Below are positions 11,282 through 23,538 of a stretch of DNA of 64,000 nucleotides, piece after piece. The first letter of the stretch is position 1; the number at the start of each line of letters is the position of its first letter. Under the pieces are notes generated by a model. It saw only the letters and a list, made by a program, of their open reading frames with translations. It was not told where the DNA came from and did no database searches. Position numbers and translations under genes: made by a program. The DNA is from Linyphia triangularis (taxonomy: Eukaryota; Arthropoda; Arachnida; Araneae; Linyphiidae), in the NCBI GenBank assembly GCA_963978545.1, contig OZ021730.1, positions 7,757,796 to 7,821,795 on the forward strand. Direction: 5' to 3'.

Positions 11282-12696
11282 CTTTATGGGATACAAGACG
11301 TTATTATGATGAACTATAATTGACGTCTATGTTTATTGCTGGTTTTAAAACCCTCTTATTTACTATATTCAATCATTCGTGTAATTCCCTAAATATTACA
11401 AATTGTTCATGTACCAGCGAAGTCTTAGGGACCCATTACGTAGTTCCATTATTTCCAAACTATGTAATAAAAGCTTACAAACGGAAAAGGTGGTAAAATG
11501 TCTTCAATATGTATCTGTTGTATAAGTAACACACACACACACACTAACACAATTCCACCAGAATTTAGTTTTTTAAAATTGACGAAATCACATTCCTTTA
11601 AAGTATATAAGAAAACGAATTTGTTTAAACAAATTAAAAACATTTTATGCTTCACTATTTAATCCATATTTTAATTGTTTTTATGCTGATTTTAATTACT
11701 TGTTTTTGTGGTGCATGCTTTCCATAGCTATTATTTGTAATAAAATATACATTTGTCTACATCATTAAAAACGAATAAGGTTTGAAAGAATCATGTTACG
11801 ATTAAAATTAAAAAAAAAAAAAAAAAAATGGAAAAACATTTATTGAATCCACTAAACAGATAAGCAAGAATAAAACGTTAATAAATTACAATTACTATTC
11901 AGTCATAATTAGTAATGAAACAATCACAGATTCATAACTAACAGGTAACTTATATTGTAAATATATATATGTATATATAATTGAGTAATCGTAGCAGAAA
12001 AATAAACGGTCATTTAACCATGATAATCAAATAATTATTACATATAATATTGTCAATAGATAAATAAGACAAAAAAATAAGTAAAAAAAGATTTGTCCAG
12101 GACGCGTGTGAATGGATAAGAAAACAAAGTATGATTTTGGGGAAGATCAGTAAAAAACTACCCCGCATTTGCATTATGAAAGGGAGGAAGCCCAGAAAAC
12201 TCCCATCTCAGGCAGACTGGCAATCAACATCAATGGACATTCGTGTATATTCTTCAAAGCAGTTGTGTATATTCTTAAATTTTAACTTTTCCTTTTTGTT
12301 AAATCTTTCTTTTTCTGAATAGCTTCTAGTATTGATGCCGGATCTCTGATTTTCATTGATCTAGTGAAACGTGGATCTATTAACTCCGGCAAAAAACAAT
12401 CGAAGTAGAAATGCATCAATTTCTTCTCCACGTAAACCAAAGAACATAGAAATCGCGGACAAACACTAAGAACTTGTTTCTCGTCTCTGACTTCCTTTCC
12501 AGTGTAGGCGTACGCTTGATGGTACGTTAGTCTATGGTCAGTAGCAAACGGAAGTGCATACTAGATAAGACGGGTCACTTACTAGTAACTTGATCCTCTT
12601 AGTTCCCCTGGAATAGTATACTGCTAATCAACCCGTTTTGAAAATTCGCTGATCTCCTGTTGGGGAGAGAACGTGGAATTCGATTTCGGATATAAC
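11282..12696. other. AT-rich spacer between direct repeats
   Basis: Holds an (AC)n run near 11530, poly-A near 11815 and no recognisable gene. Confidence 0.4.
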
Positions 12697-12991
12697 CTAC
12701 ATAAATTTTGTCAAATTAGGCTCAATTAAACAGATAACTCAAAATCTTTATAACGTATTTTAATATTCCTTCGGGACAGTTCTGAAAAAATGGAGTTTCA
12801 ACAAATTTATTTAATAAAATTTGTTGAAACAGAAAATAATGTTTTTAAACCTAAATAATGAACCTTGGAGGTTCAGCAATAATTATAGTGACCAATGGGA
12901 CAGTTTACAAAAAGGACATGACGTGTATTTAAAAAGTGTGCAAATCAAGATGGATTTAAGTTCTCAACTAGATTAGCATTTTAATGAATGC
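12697..12991 (+). repeat. Direct repeat copy 2
   Basis: Second copy of the 10987-11281 repeat with the same GTTTCAACAAATTT/AAATTTGTTGAAAC palindrome. It carries an extra ~20 bp after TTTTTAAACCT. Confidence 0.7.
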
Positions 12992-13099
12992 GAAAGAGAC
13001 ATTTTTTTTTTTTTGCAAAAGGTTATGTAGCTCTGATTTTTTTAATATGTTATAAAGGTCTGCCCCGTGGTTTATAAACCAAGTTTTTGCTAACCCTTG

Positions 13100-13650
13100 T
13101 GGTGCAGGGTGCAACAAAAACCAAGTCGTTTTTCAGTTTATACGTCAAAACTGTTTGCCAATGCATCTTAGAAACAAACATTATATTCAAAAGTTTCAGA
13201 GTATTAAATTTTCTATAACTTTTGAGCACGAAGTTTTTTTGTAGAACTATTATGTATATAGTTAAGCCGCATGAAAGTCAACACTTTTTCGTAAAAACAC
13301 TATTTTAAGATTTGTGTCGAGTTTTTTTGTCTCCATAATGGTACGTCTTAGAGAAAAAAAAAATTCAGTATAAGCTGTAGAACAATAAATTTCCTACAAG
13401 TTTTATACAACAAGTTATTTTCTAGGACTAATAACAAAAAAGCTACTCTGGTTTTTGCATTTTCCGTGGTGCACCAAAAAAAAATACGCTTTTCAGTTTA
13501 TAGATCATAACTCTTATCCTAAACACAAATATTAAATTTAAAACTTGTAGAGTATTAAATTTGCTATAATTTTTGTACATAATTGGTTTTTGTAAAACTA
13601 TTATGTAAAGAGTTAAGTAGCATCAAAATAAAAACTTTTTCGTTGATTTT
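13100..13650 (+). repeat. Diverged tandem repeat, about three units of ~180 bp
   Basis: Recurring order in each unit: a CTTTTCAGTTTATA-like word, then AGAGTATTAAATTT, CTATAA, TGTAAAACTATTATGTA, AGTTAAG and CTTTTTCG. It looks like AT-rich satellite-like sequence with no coding potential. Confidence 0.6.
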
Positions 13651-13853
13651 ACTTTCGAACTTTATAACAAGAAAAGAAATTTATACAATGTAGAAATAAG
13701 TACGAAAATTTTCAGAAAAACACAGGGTAAGCAAAACTCTAAAGAAGTTTAAAAAAAAAAAAAAAAAAAAACGCACGGTCTTCACAGAACTGAAGTTATC
13801 TATTAATAAGGGTAAAATAATACCAAAAACCATCAGTGACACACACAAAACTA

Positions 13854-13960
13854 GGGGTGTGGAACATCGCACAACTTTCAATTACACTATAACACTGCAG
13901 TATTATAGTGTAATTGAAAGTTGTGCGATGCATACTTTCAAACCCTATGCATATACATAT
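13854..13960. mobile_element. Deletion derivative of the foldback element (see 51431-52566)
   Basis: Begins GGGGTGTGGAACATCGC just after a TA. It contains CATCGCACAACTTTCAATTA and its exact reverse complement, only about 16 bases apart, then TATGCATATACATATGGG, which matches the centre of the larger foldback element. Confidence 0.6.
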
Positions 13961-13980
13961 GGGTGATTGAATCTTAGTAA

Positions 13981-16007
13981 TCCGCTTCTGAATCTTAGCA
14001 AAAATATTTCATCGTGTTTTTTTTTTGGGGGGGGGGGGAGTTAGGGGATTTATAATTAAAAAATTTACTTTGAAACAATCTAGTCATGTAACGTATGTTT
14101 ATAGAATAGTTTTTGATGCTGAATAGAATGAAAAAAAGGTAAGACGCTATTACCAATCAAGAAAAAGTTAGTCCTTATAAACGAAAAAACATGTAAAAAG
14201 CGAGAAAAGGTAAAATTAGGCAAAGAAATAAAAAATTATTTAGCAGAGAAGCGTGTTTTGAAGTGGGGGGGGGGGGGAGAGAGGGAAGGGAATGACGAGT
14301 AAGTGTGGAGTATTTTTTGATGAAATTGACGATTTTTTTACTCGAATAAAAAAAAAAAGGAAAAAAAAAAAAAGACGATATAACTATCCTCCATAACAGT
14401 TATAGTCCATTTGTCCACTTTATAGACGAAAATACATGTAATATAAAATTTCATGTAATGAAGCAAAACTGAGTGGAAAAAATTAAAAAACAACCAAAAT
14501 TTAATCGAAAAAGTACCAGTTAGCAATAAAATAAGTAAATAGTTATGAATAATTGAAATAGTAAGTTAGCAAAAACATTAGTGATAAAAAACAAGTAATG
14601 AAATAAAGTAGTTTTTACACAAGTAGTTTAGTTTATAAAAATGACTATGACTTTGTAAAATAGTTATATCGTCTTACTTTTTCTTTCATTCGTTTCAGCG
14701 TCAAAAAATACTTCACACAAGTCTAACAGGCCTAGATTATACTAAAATTAAATTTTAGTTAAAAAAAAAACCTCCACCCCCTCAAAAAACGTCCTTCTAT
14801 GCTATATAATTTCTTTATTCTCATGACAAAACGTTTTTGCCACTACCTAGTTTCATGAACGGACCAATTTTTTACTTCTTTATGTCGTATTTTACCTTTC
14901 CCCACTTTTTACATGTGCTTTCGTTTATTTACTGTATATTCTTCTAGATTGTTTAACGACTTGCTTTTTTTTTTTTCATTCGATTTAGCATAAAAAAATA
15001 CTCTAAAATCATAAGGCCAAATGCTTAGATAGTTCCAAAATTAGTTTTTCAGTTATAAAAATCCCCTAATCCCCCACGCTCCCCCCAAAATAAACACCCC
15101 TCTTTGCTAGATATTTTTATACTCTTTTGATTCTTCATTTTCATGATAAATTAAATGTTTTTACCAAGTCTCGTGATAAATGAAATGTTTTTGTCAAGTT
15201 TCGTGAACGGAGCAATTTTTTGTTTTTTTTGTATCTTATTTTACTTGTACTATATTCGAACATTTTCCTAATTTAGGAGTTTTCCAAAAAAAAAAAAAAA
15301 AATCGGAAATCGCAAACTTAAACTGTTCTTATATCAAATATATTCTCATTCCCTCTCAAAATATTCAATCTTGAAAAATGAACTAATGTTTTCCTATGAA
15401 GGACAAATTTCAATATGCAATCAGCCGCCTTTTACTGCACCACAACAAAACAGGAAATATATAGAAATACAAGACAAGTACCCCATGCCATTTCCAAGAA
15501 AGGGGAAGCGATCCCCTCCTCACTCTCCCCCCCCCCCCGTCTCCCCTATCCACTCCACAAGGTAAAAAAAAAAAAAAATCCAGCTCTTCTCCGACAATTA
15601 AGGCGGAGCTTGTAAGAGGCGGAGTTGGCACCTTTTTTTCTTATAGTTAGCTTCAAAGTTTGTCTAAAATTGACATTTTGAAAAATAAAAATAAAGTTTT
15701 AAAACTTGAACTAAACAGATAATAGTCCAATATTTATTTTTCAGTGGTCATTTTTTAAATATCTCTATTTCTTTTCCTGTAAAATGAAGTTAAAGTAAAA
15801 AGGATTATATTTTTTCTATTTAAAAAATATTTAACAAAATTTTTGACAAAACTAAAAAGATTCAAAGAATCCTTAGAGATATATCTATCCAACAAAACAA
15901 ACCCTGCAGAAGTATTCTCAAAACTTCTTTAGCAAAATTCAAGCATTTGTTGCATATTTTCCCATTGCCTTAGCATTAGAGGGGATATTCAAGATGGACT
16001 GTATAGA
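13981..16007. other. Low-complexity non-coding region
   Basis: Poly-A/T and poly-G/C tracts (for example 14020-14040, 14264-14276, 15528-15538). A recurrent segment GTTTCATGAACGGACCAATTTTTT is seen near 14850 and, slightly altered, near 15200. No gene was recognised. Confidence 0.4.
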
Positions 16008-16009
16008 GG

Positions 16010-16233
16010 AGCCTTAAGGCACTTTTCACACTATCCGATTTCTATCGGAAGACAAAAAGTAGGAATACAAAAATTCTTTTAGAGGCGTGAAGAAGTGAAT
16101 TGCTCCTTTCGCACTATCCGGCTATCCTGTTAGCAGCCGTCGGGTGCTAACCGGTTACTTTGAAACACCCGACTTTTTGTCTCCCTACTTTTTGTCGTTC
16201 GACAGAAATCGGATAGTGTGAAAGGAAAGGAGC
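16010..16233. mobile_element. Short foldback MITE
   Basis: The left arm CACACTATCCGATTTCTATC then GACAAAAAGTAGG is matched by an inverted right arm at about 16185-16225. The ends include AAGGCACTTTTCACACTATC and its imperfect inverse, with a smaller inner palindrome GTCGGGTG...CACCCGAC. It is about 220 bp with no ORF. Confidence 0.65.
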
Positions 16234-16394
16234 CTAAAAGGGTTCATTGCTGCTTGAGCGTAAGCTCGCTTCACTTACTAAAAAATAATTGCTGCGTGAA
16301 CCTTAATGTTGGAAGCCCCTCCCTTGTCGAGAAAAAAAATTCCCATTAATACAACACCCCTTTGAGAATATTTTAACACGTGTTTGTGAAAAAC

Positions 16395-17014
16395 AATATT
16401 AGAAGACAAAACTACTTACGTTGAAATTTTCAGAGTTCTTTGGCTCATTAGAAGTCGCATTTTATTTAACTATTAATTAGAATATAAATTAAAAACAAAT
16501 TAAAATTTTAACATTCTTTTTGCCTAAAGTTCAATTAGAAGTTCAAAACTACTTATGTTGAAAATTTCAATACTGTAGCTTTAATGGAAATCATTTCGTG
16601 AAGTATTTGTTAATGATAAAAAAAATTTATAAAAAAAAGCTAATCAAAATTTGTAATTATGTTTGCTTAAAGTCCAATTAGAAGGCCAAAACTACTTATG
16701 TCGAAAATTTCAGAATTGTAGACCTATTAGAAATGGTTTTGTGAAATACTTATTAATTAATTAAAAAAACTAATCAAATTTTAAAGTTCTGTTTTTTATA
16801 TCCAATTAGAAGGCTAAGACCACTTATGTGGAAAATTTCAGAGCCATAGCCCTATTAGAAATAGTTTTAAAAAATACTTATTAATTAATTAAAAAATTAA
16901 TTTAAAAAAAACTAATCAAAATTTTAACTTTCCATTTTTCAAAAGATTAATTTAAAGGCTAAAACTACTTATGTTGAAAATTTCAGAGGTGTAGCCCTGT
17001 TAGATATCGTTTTG

Positions 17015-17047
<33 letters not shown>

Positions 17048-17340
17048 TTTAAAAAAATTAATTAAAAAAGAAACTGACCAAGATTTTAAAATTCTGTTTT
17101 TCAAAACTACAATTAGAAGGCTAAAACTACTTATGTTGAAAATTTCAGAGTTGTATCTCTATTTGAAGCCACTTTGTAAAAAAAAAAGAAGAAAAAAAAA
17201 ATAATAATAATAATTAAAAAAATTAATTAAAAAATAACTAATTAAAATTTTAACATTTTGTTTGTCATGGGTACAATTAGAAGGTCAAAACTACTTATGT
17301 TGAACATTTCAGAGCTATACTCCAATTTTAAGAAGTCGCA
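16395..17340 (+). repeat. Tandem repeat, about seven units of 130-160 bp
   Basis: Each unit contains AATTAGAAGGCTAAAACTAC then TTATGTTGAAAATTTCAGAG, an ATTAGAAAT-like word, and an A/T-rich part with TTAATTAATTAAAAAA. Units begin near 16405, 16540, 16675, 16800, 16945, 17105 and 17275. Poly-A expansion (17010-17045) lengthens some units. Confidence 0.75.
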
Positions 17341-19089
17341 AAAGACAATTAAACAATCGTGAATACAAATTCAATGTGTTTGATACCAAACATTAAAAGA
17401 TTATTTAATTTACACTTACAAGGCAAACATTCAATAGCTGTCATCCACTTACTTCGGAAAGGAAAGATACTGCATCTTTCGCTTCCCTCTAGTCAACTAT
17501 TCATTGCTGTTTTTGTAATCTTGGGACTTGGAATCGCTAACTAGTTTCGTCAAAACAACTGTTGTCACCCACCCCCTAAAAATACAGTGGTCATCTCCCA
17601 AGAAAATTCCAAAGGACAGGACACACAATAGGAGTTTGACCGCAAACAGCCGAAGAAGAGGAGCTGAGCTGATCAGCTGACAGTGGATACTAAAGTGAAA
17701 TATATTTCGTATCCTCCCCTATTTCAAGGTCAGGGAGAAAAGAGGACAGACGCAGGGTTGCCAGATGAAAAAAGTAAAATAATGCCAAATTGCTATCAAA
17801 ATAAGGCCAAAAAAGGCCAAACTGTGACGTCATCGATAAATTGATGCCAAATGGGAAAAAATGCATGATTTTAGTGTTCTGTATGACAAAGGTTTAAAAA
17901 ATAGTACTCGAGATTCAGTAGGATGTCTCTTTGGTCATCCTTAACAACAAACATTTTGAAATTTAAATTTTTTAATTAAAAATTTATTAATTTTAAAAAT
18001 TGTTCAAGAAATTTTTTTGTCTAAAATATTTGTGTTTGGTATCACATAAATGCTAAAAAAAAATTCTTTATAAAAATATACCACCCTTTGGACACATAAT
18101 TCGTTGAACATAGAAAACTATGAATACTTTCCATACCAGGTACAATATGGAACAACTTATTACCCACGGAATTTGTATGCAATTGGAACTCCTTGTTAAT
18201 AATGTGAAATACATGAATGCATAGGTTGAATGCGGGTGGGGTGAGGGAGGGCCAAAATTTTTGCAATATCTTTATCATCATTAAAGATGAGCATAAAAAT
18301 TAAGAATTTTTCTAGATACCTTTTAGTCACAAAATGTACATGTTTATTTGATTATTTAGTTATCAAACAGTTTAAAGAAAAATATTGGAAATTTTTTGAA
18401 ATATTTGAATGTAACTTAAAAAAAATGCTCGAAATATTACAATATTTTTTACATTTTTTTTCTTCAGTTTCATTCTTTTTTTCAGTTTCTCAGTTGAGGT
18501 ACAAACAATACGCTTTTGTCTCTATTTAGGTAGAAGAGACATCTGATGAGTGTCTAAATGACATCAAATCCAAATAAAACATTAAATTGTTACATGAATT
18601 TGATTTTTATACGAATGAATATTTAGAAAACGTGAATAGTGAAGCTTTACAAAATTCCCGTTTTACTATGCAACTGGATTCCTAAATATTATTTTTAAAA
18701 AATTTATTTTATTATTAGAATGAAAATTATATATTTCAGTAGAAGTTGTTGAACTATAAACATTGAAACTGGACATTTAATTCAATTTTCACTATTTTGC
18801 AAGGTGCATATATATGTTATACGTATTACGATTGATCGAAGTTTACTTTTTAAATGTAAATTTTCTCTCTGAATTATTTGTTCATAAAGATGAAAGATGA
18901 TGAATCCATTCTTAAAAGTTATTTAGAAAAACCTAAATTTCACTAATCGAACTAAATTAAACTTTTACTACTCTACAGCCATCACAATAATCATCCACTT
19001 TAGGACGGACCACCATGCTTGGATTTAGATGGGTGGCAGATGGCATTCGCAATGCTTAGAGCATTTTGAGGTTCTTTGGCAAGACAGAA
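17341..19089. other. Non-coding stretch between satellite and MULE
   Basis: No supported gene. Only short frames without motifs are present. A TGACGTCA word occurs near 17825. Confidence 0.4.
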
Positions 19090-19104
19090 CGACTAATTTG
19101 GATG

Positions 19105-19207
19105 CCGGACATCTCATCCCTCGGACAAGTCGCCACCGGACAACTCGACCCCGGACATCTCATCCCCCGGACATCTCACCACAGGACATCTCGCCACCGG
19201 ACAAGTC
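19105..19207 (+). repeat. Terminal minisatellite of the MULE, left
   Basis: Seven units of 15-16 bp of the form GGACATCTCATCCCC, GGACAAGTCGCCACC and GGACAACTCGACCCC. The matching inverted array is at 25062-25205. These are likely transposase-binding iterons. The frames across this tract are repeat artefacts. Confidence 0.8.
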
Positions 19208-19439
19208 ACCACCAAGAAAGCGCGGATCGAGGGTGTTGTTAGGGGGGAAACGATTTTCTTACGAGGAACTGTCGAAGCTGAATGGTGGGACTTGCGTACG
19301 TATTCAAGAAGGCACAGCATTGAAGTTATCTTTTAAAACCTCCTCCCTGCTGAACATTGTTGGTGTTATTCAAATATTAACGAAATATTTTATTACAGTC
19401 TTGATTAAATTAATGTTAGTTCAAGGTATTAATATTTTT

Positions 19440-20560
19440 AATAATATATGAGTTATTAAAATATGGAATTGTTATACTTCGGATTTTTTTTTTCTTTTTC
19501 TTGGCGTAGAGATGTTTCTTTTTGACGAAAGAGATGTAGTAGTATCGAGAATATATAGACATTTCGTATATTTAATATGATGCAGGGTAAGACTGATGTG
19601 TCAGATGGTTGTCAGGCGCGGATCTAGAGATATATATTAGGAGAGACGGAGGTGCGTATTACATAGGGAGAAAGTTTTTATTAATATCTTTAATAAGTTA
19701 TAAGTTAATAAAGTATGGAATTTGTATATTCCGGATTTTTTTTTCCCCTTTCTTTTCTTGACTTAGATGAAAGGAGATTTAATAATATCGAGAATATATA
19801 GACACATCATCAGATAGGATAAAGGGTAAGATTGATGTCTCACAGGTGACTGTCAGGAGCGGATCTAGAGAGGCGGGGGTGCGTGTTGCGTACATATGGT
19901 GAAAGTTTTTATTAATATCTTTAATAAGTAATTAAAATATGGAATTGTTATATTTCGGATTTTTTCTTTTCTTTTTTGGCGTAGAGACATTTCTTTTTGA
20001 CGAAAGAGATTTAATAGTATCGAGAATATATAGACATTTCGAATATAAGACATGATGCAAGGTAAGAGTGATGTGTCAGATAGTTGTCAGGCGCGGATCT
20101 AGAGATATGTATTAGGAGATGCGGGGGTGCGTGTTGCGTTCATATGGTGAAAGTTTTTATTAATATCTTTAATAAGTTATTAATATATGGAATTGTTATA
20201 TTTCGGATTTTTTTCTTTTCTTTTTTGGCGTAGAGACATTTCTTTTTGACGAAAGAGATTTAATAGTATCGAGAATATATAGACATTTCAAATATAAGAC
20301 ATGATGCAAGGTAAGAGTGATGTGTCAGATAGTTGTCAGGCGCGGATCTAGAGATATATATTAGGAGAGGCGGGGGTGCGTGTTGCGTACATATGGTGAA
20401 CGTTTTTATTAATATCTTTAATAAGTTATTAAAATATGGAATTGTTATACTTCGGATTTTTTTTTCTTTTTCTTTCTTGACATATAGACGTTTCTTTTTG
20501 ACGAAAGAGATTTGATAGTATCGAGAATATATACAAATAAGTGAGTTATGACACTTCGAA
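19440..20560 (+). repeat. Five ~245-bp tandem units in left MULE arm
   Basis: Each unit runs TTAAAATATGGAATTGTTAT, a T-tract, GACGAAAGAGATTTAATAGT, TCGAGAATATATAGACATTT, a GATGTGTCAGAT...GTCAGGCGCGGATCTAGAGA segment, a GGGGGTGCGTGTTGCG segment, and GTTTTTATTAATATCTTTAA. Unit starts lie near 19455, 19705, 19935, 20185 and 20430. Confidence 0.8.
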
Positions 20561-21002
20561 TATTTGTTATAGGCAAAAGTGTCGTGTGTTTTAGATTATG
20601 TGTACACTACAACCAGGCAAGGATCTAAGGAGGTTTTATTGGGAGGAATATGCGAGTTGCTCACATGTAGCGTACAGTATAAGTTAAGAAATGGAGATGC
20701 ACTAACTCACAAGCCTATCATCGACTTTAAAGTAGATATTGCATAACGCCAATGGGATTCAATCGTGAGACTATTTGAATGCTAGGCACACAACATGGTC
20801 AATAAGAGCTTTGAAATTTTTACCGTCGACGACGTTTTCTCGCCAACGTGGCTATGTTGACAAAATTATAAATTGTTTTCGACGACATGACTTAAAATCG
20901 CAAAAAGGAAAGGTTACTGCGTCTTCATACTATAGCGAGAATATTTAGCCATTTTCATTTCAACGCTTTCAATTCCTTCTATTTTTAGCTTAGTTAATGG
21001 CT

Positions 21003-21172
21003 GTGTTGTTAGCGTTCTGGCCTTGCATGCCGAAGTTGCCGAGTTCGAGGTTCGAATCACAGGTTAGACACATATGCTGTTTGTGGCTCGGACTCCTTGT
21101 TAAGCTGTAGCTCTCGCTTGATGAGCCGTCATTGTGCATAACAATAGGTCATTAAGCGTGCAAACCAACCTC
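21003..21172 (+). mobile_element. tRNA-like SINE, second family (SINE-B), overlapping the arm end
   Basis: Head with an A-box-like TTGTTAGCGTTCTGGC and a B-box-like GAGGTTCGAATCAC, then a body ending CATTAAGCGTGCAAACCAACC. The body is similar to 54478-54650 (shared GTTAAGC/GTCAAGT, CCGT.AT, ATAGGTC/ATAGGTT, CGTRCAAACC). Its first ~30 bp are also present, inverted, at the inner edge of the right MULE arm. Confidence 0.5.
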
Positions 21173-21768
21173 CTATTTTTTTTCATTTTTTTTTTCTCTC
21201 TCTTTCCTCAGATTACACTAACACTAAATTAATATCAGTAGTTAAGTACTCAATCAATATTAACTGCAAAGATATATTTCCTTTTTTTTTTCCTTCTAAC
21301 TATTAGTTTCTTGAAATATAAATAACTGTAGAACATACATTAAGGAAGTTTTTAATTTATTTCAGTATTATGAATCATTATTTATAGTAGTCTCCATAAT
21401 TTTGCAAATGATTTGATCCTCAATTATATAAATTGGTTAAGAAATTAATTTCTAAATGGTAAATTTTATTATTTTTTATTTTTTCATGGTTACTTTATGA
21501 AAATGTGAGAAAAGGCTATTTTATCTAGAAATTTAAATGAGGATATAAACAAAAAGATTGATTTTCAAATGGAAGTGTATTTATATCTTTATTGTTATAT
21601 TAAACAGATTTGAAATTTGGGTTTTTACCTATGAAATATTTTTTGAAATATGAAAGGTGATTATTGATTATAAAAGGGGAATTTTTAAAGTTAAGATTTA
21701 AAAAAATATTAACAACTTAAGAAAACATATAACAAAACAAATCTTAACAAAAAAACGCATTTAATATT
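21173..21768. other. AT-rich spacer inside the MULE
   Basis: T-rich and A-rich, no gene. It probably holds the 3' flank of the minus-strand transposase exon. Confidence 0.4.
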
Positions 21769-22518
21769 TTAGTGTTGTGATACATTTTTTAATGTAAACT
21801 TTCCCACACGAGAAAGGAAATCTCTCATTGTTATAGAATTGGTTCTGTGTTGTTCGCATAATTCCTGCATTTCAATGAAGCATCTTTTCCGTCTTTTTTT
21901 TGGTGGGTTTCCATTAGCAGCCTGTTCCTGCCTGTAGCAATCTGCAGCCAATTCCGATTGAAGGGCTAAAATTAGTTTCCAAATGCTTGGATGGTCCTCG
22001 GATACCAACAATCTGAATCTATTGTTGAACCCTTCAGTCAGATTGTTGGTTCGGTCCGCCCCGTTTACAGTTGCCTCACGGACATTCCACATATCTGGAG
22101 GGAAGCGTGGGGGGAATCTCCGTAGGACCATCCTATTTGTGAAATTATTCGAGCCAACCCTGCGAAACTCCCCGGAAACATATGTGGCATTGAAATATTC
22201 CACAAGATCTACAGCCTCCAAGGGAGCAGTTCTTCGAAGGGCTTCAATCCCAACTTTTACTTCTGCCACTGGAAGAAAGGCTAATCCATTCAACTGGCCG
22301 CAGAATTTCCGAAAGGAATTATCCCTTCTGTAATGGGCCACCAGTCCAAGGGATTGAATTTTCCTCCATGTGCTTTGACACAAGTGAAAGAAGCAAAATT
22401 GGAATTGGACAGCTCCAAAGACATTTCGTAGAGCTGCCATTGCAGCATATTCAAAATCCAAAATGAATTTTGAGGGATTGAGGGGCAAATCCCTCGCACT
22501 ACATTCTTCAATCAAAAT
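21769..22518 (-). pseudogene. MULE transposase, C-terminal exon only
   Basis: The minus-strand exon begins after a TTTTTCAG acceptor (about 22519-22526) and runs 249 codons to a TAA. It carries the MULE DDE-domain segment SKFILDFEYAAMAALRNVF (second catalytic Asp) and CFFHLCQSTWRKIQ, then a helical part with NNLTEGFNNRF and SIWKLI, and a basic PPKKRRKR patch. The N-terminal half, which normally holds a FLYWCH-type DNA-binding domain and the first catalytic Asp, is missing: only ~100 bp separates this exon from the right arm. The element therefore cannot encode a complete transposase as it stands. Confidence 0.8.
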
Positions 22519-22989
22519 CTGAAAAATTAAAAAATATATATCTTTAAAAAGGACAATTTATGAGGTTCATTTATATTGCATTTTATTAAATTTGCTTATA
22601 TTATACTGATGTGGATACTTGGCATGCATTGCCAGATCGCTAACAATACAGCCATCAACTAAGCTGAAAACCGAAGGAATTGAAAGGGTTGAAATGAAAC
22701 TGGATAAATATTCCATATCTCGCTATAGTATGAAAACGCAGTAACCTTTCCTCATTGCGATTTTAAATCATGTCGCCGAATACCAAAAACAATTTATAAT
22801 TTTGTCAACATACCACGTTGGCGAGAAAATGTCGTCAATGATGAAACTTTCAAAGCTTTTATTAACAACATTGTGTGCCTAGCATGCAATTAGCCTCATG
22901 ATTGAATCTCTTAGGCGTTATGCAATTTCTACTTTAAAATCGATGATAGACGTGTACGTTAGTGCTACACCATTTCTAAATGTTCTTAA

Positions 22990-23538
22990 TGGGGGTCGGA
23001 AGGCTTTATCGAGTCCATCTTAAAAAGGCCTTTTTTATGTACCTTTACTCAGAATTACTCGTAGCATCAGCTTAAGATTTTGTACAGCCAATATTAAAAC
23101 ACTTTGACATAGACTAAGATATCCTCTTGTAAAACAAAAAAAAGTTTTGTTTAGGATTTATGATGTTTTGTAATTTTTTAATAAATTTTCCCAAAAAACC
23201 CAACATGGTTAGGATTTTTTTTTTTAAATCTAATCAACATTTCTGTAAAAGCATATGTCTGTTTGTGTAAAAATACAATATGTACGAGGAAAAAAAATTT
23301 CAAAGCAAAATATCGAGTAGATCCTGAGAAAAAGGTACATTGGTATGAAAAAACAGCATTTTGAGAAAACAGCGTTTAAAGTACATAGCAGACGGTGTTT
23401 CAAAAAAATATTTGAAAATACTTCGGATGTGCGCATTGCCCACCAAGTTAAACTATTTTGTAGATAACATTTCAAATATTGTGATGTGCTAAAAACTTCA
23501 AAATGGGTTCCGAAAAAAAAATTGCCTTCCGACCCCTC
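22990..23538. mobile_element. Non-autonomous TTAA-target element inside the right MULE arm
   Basis: 549 bp with 13-bp inverted ends GGGGTCGGAAGGC / GCCTTCCGACCCC (starting one or two bases inside the boundaries), flanked by TTAA at 22986-22989 and 23539-23542. It is absent from the equivalent spot in the left arm, which shows it is an insertion. The TTAA duplication points to piggyBac- or Kolobok-type transposase; the purine-GGGG end favours Kolobok. No protein is encoded. Confidence 0.75.

Noticed and set aside
10987..12991. LTR pair of a small retrotransposon
   Set aside because: The repeats do not start TG or end CA, no primer-binding site or polypurine tract was seen, and no target duplication was found.
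19029..19451. 140-residue Pro/Ser/Arg-rich protein
   Set aside because: The frame is produced by the 15-16-bp MULE terminal minisatellite; the matching frame at 25043-25309 has the same cause.
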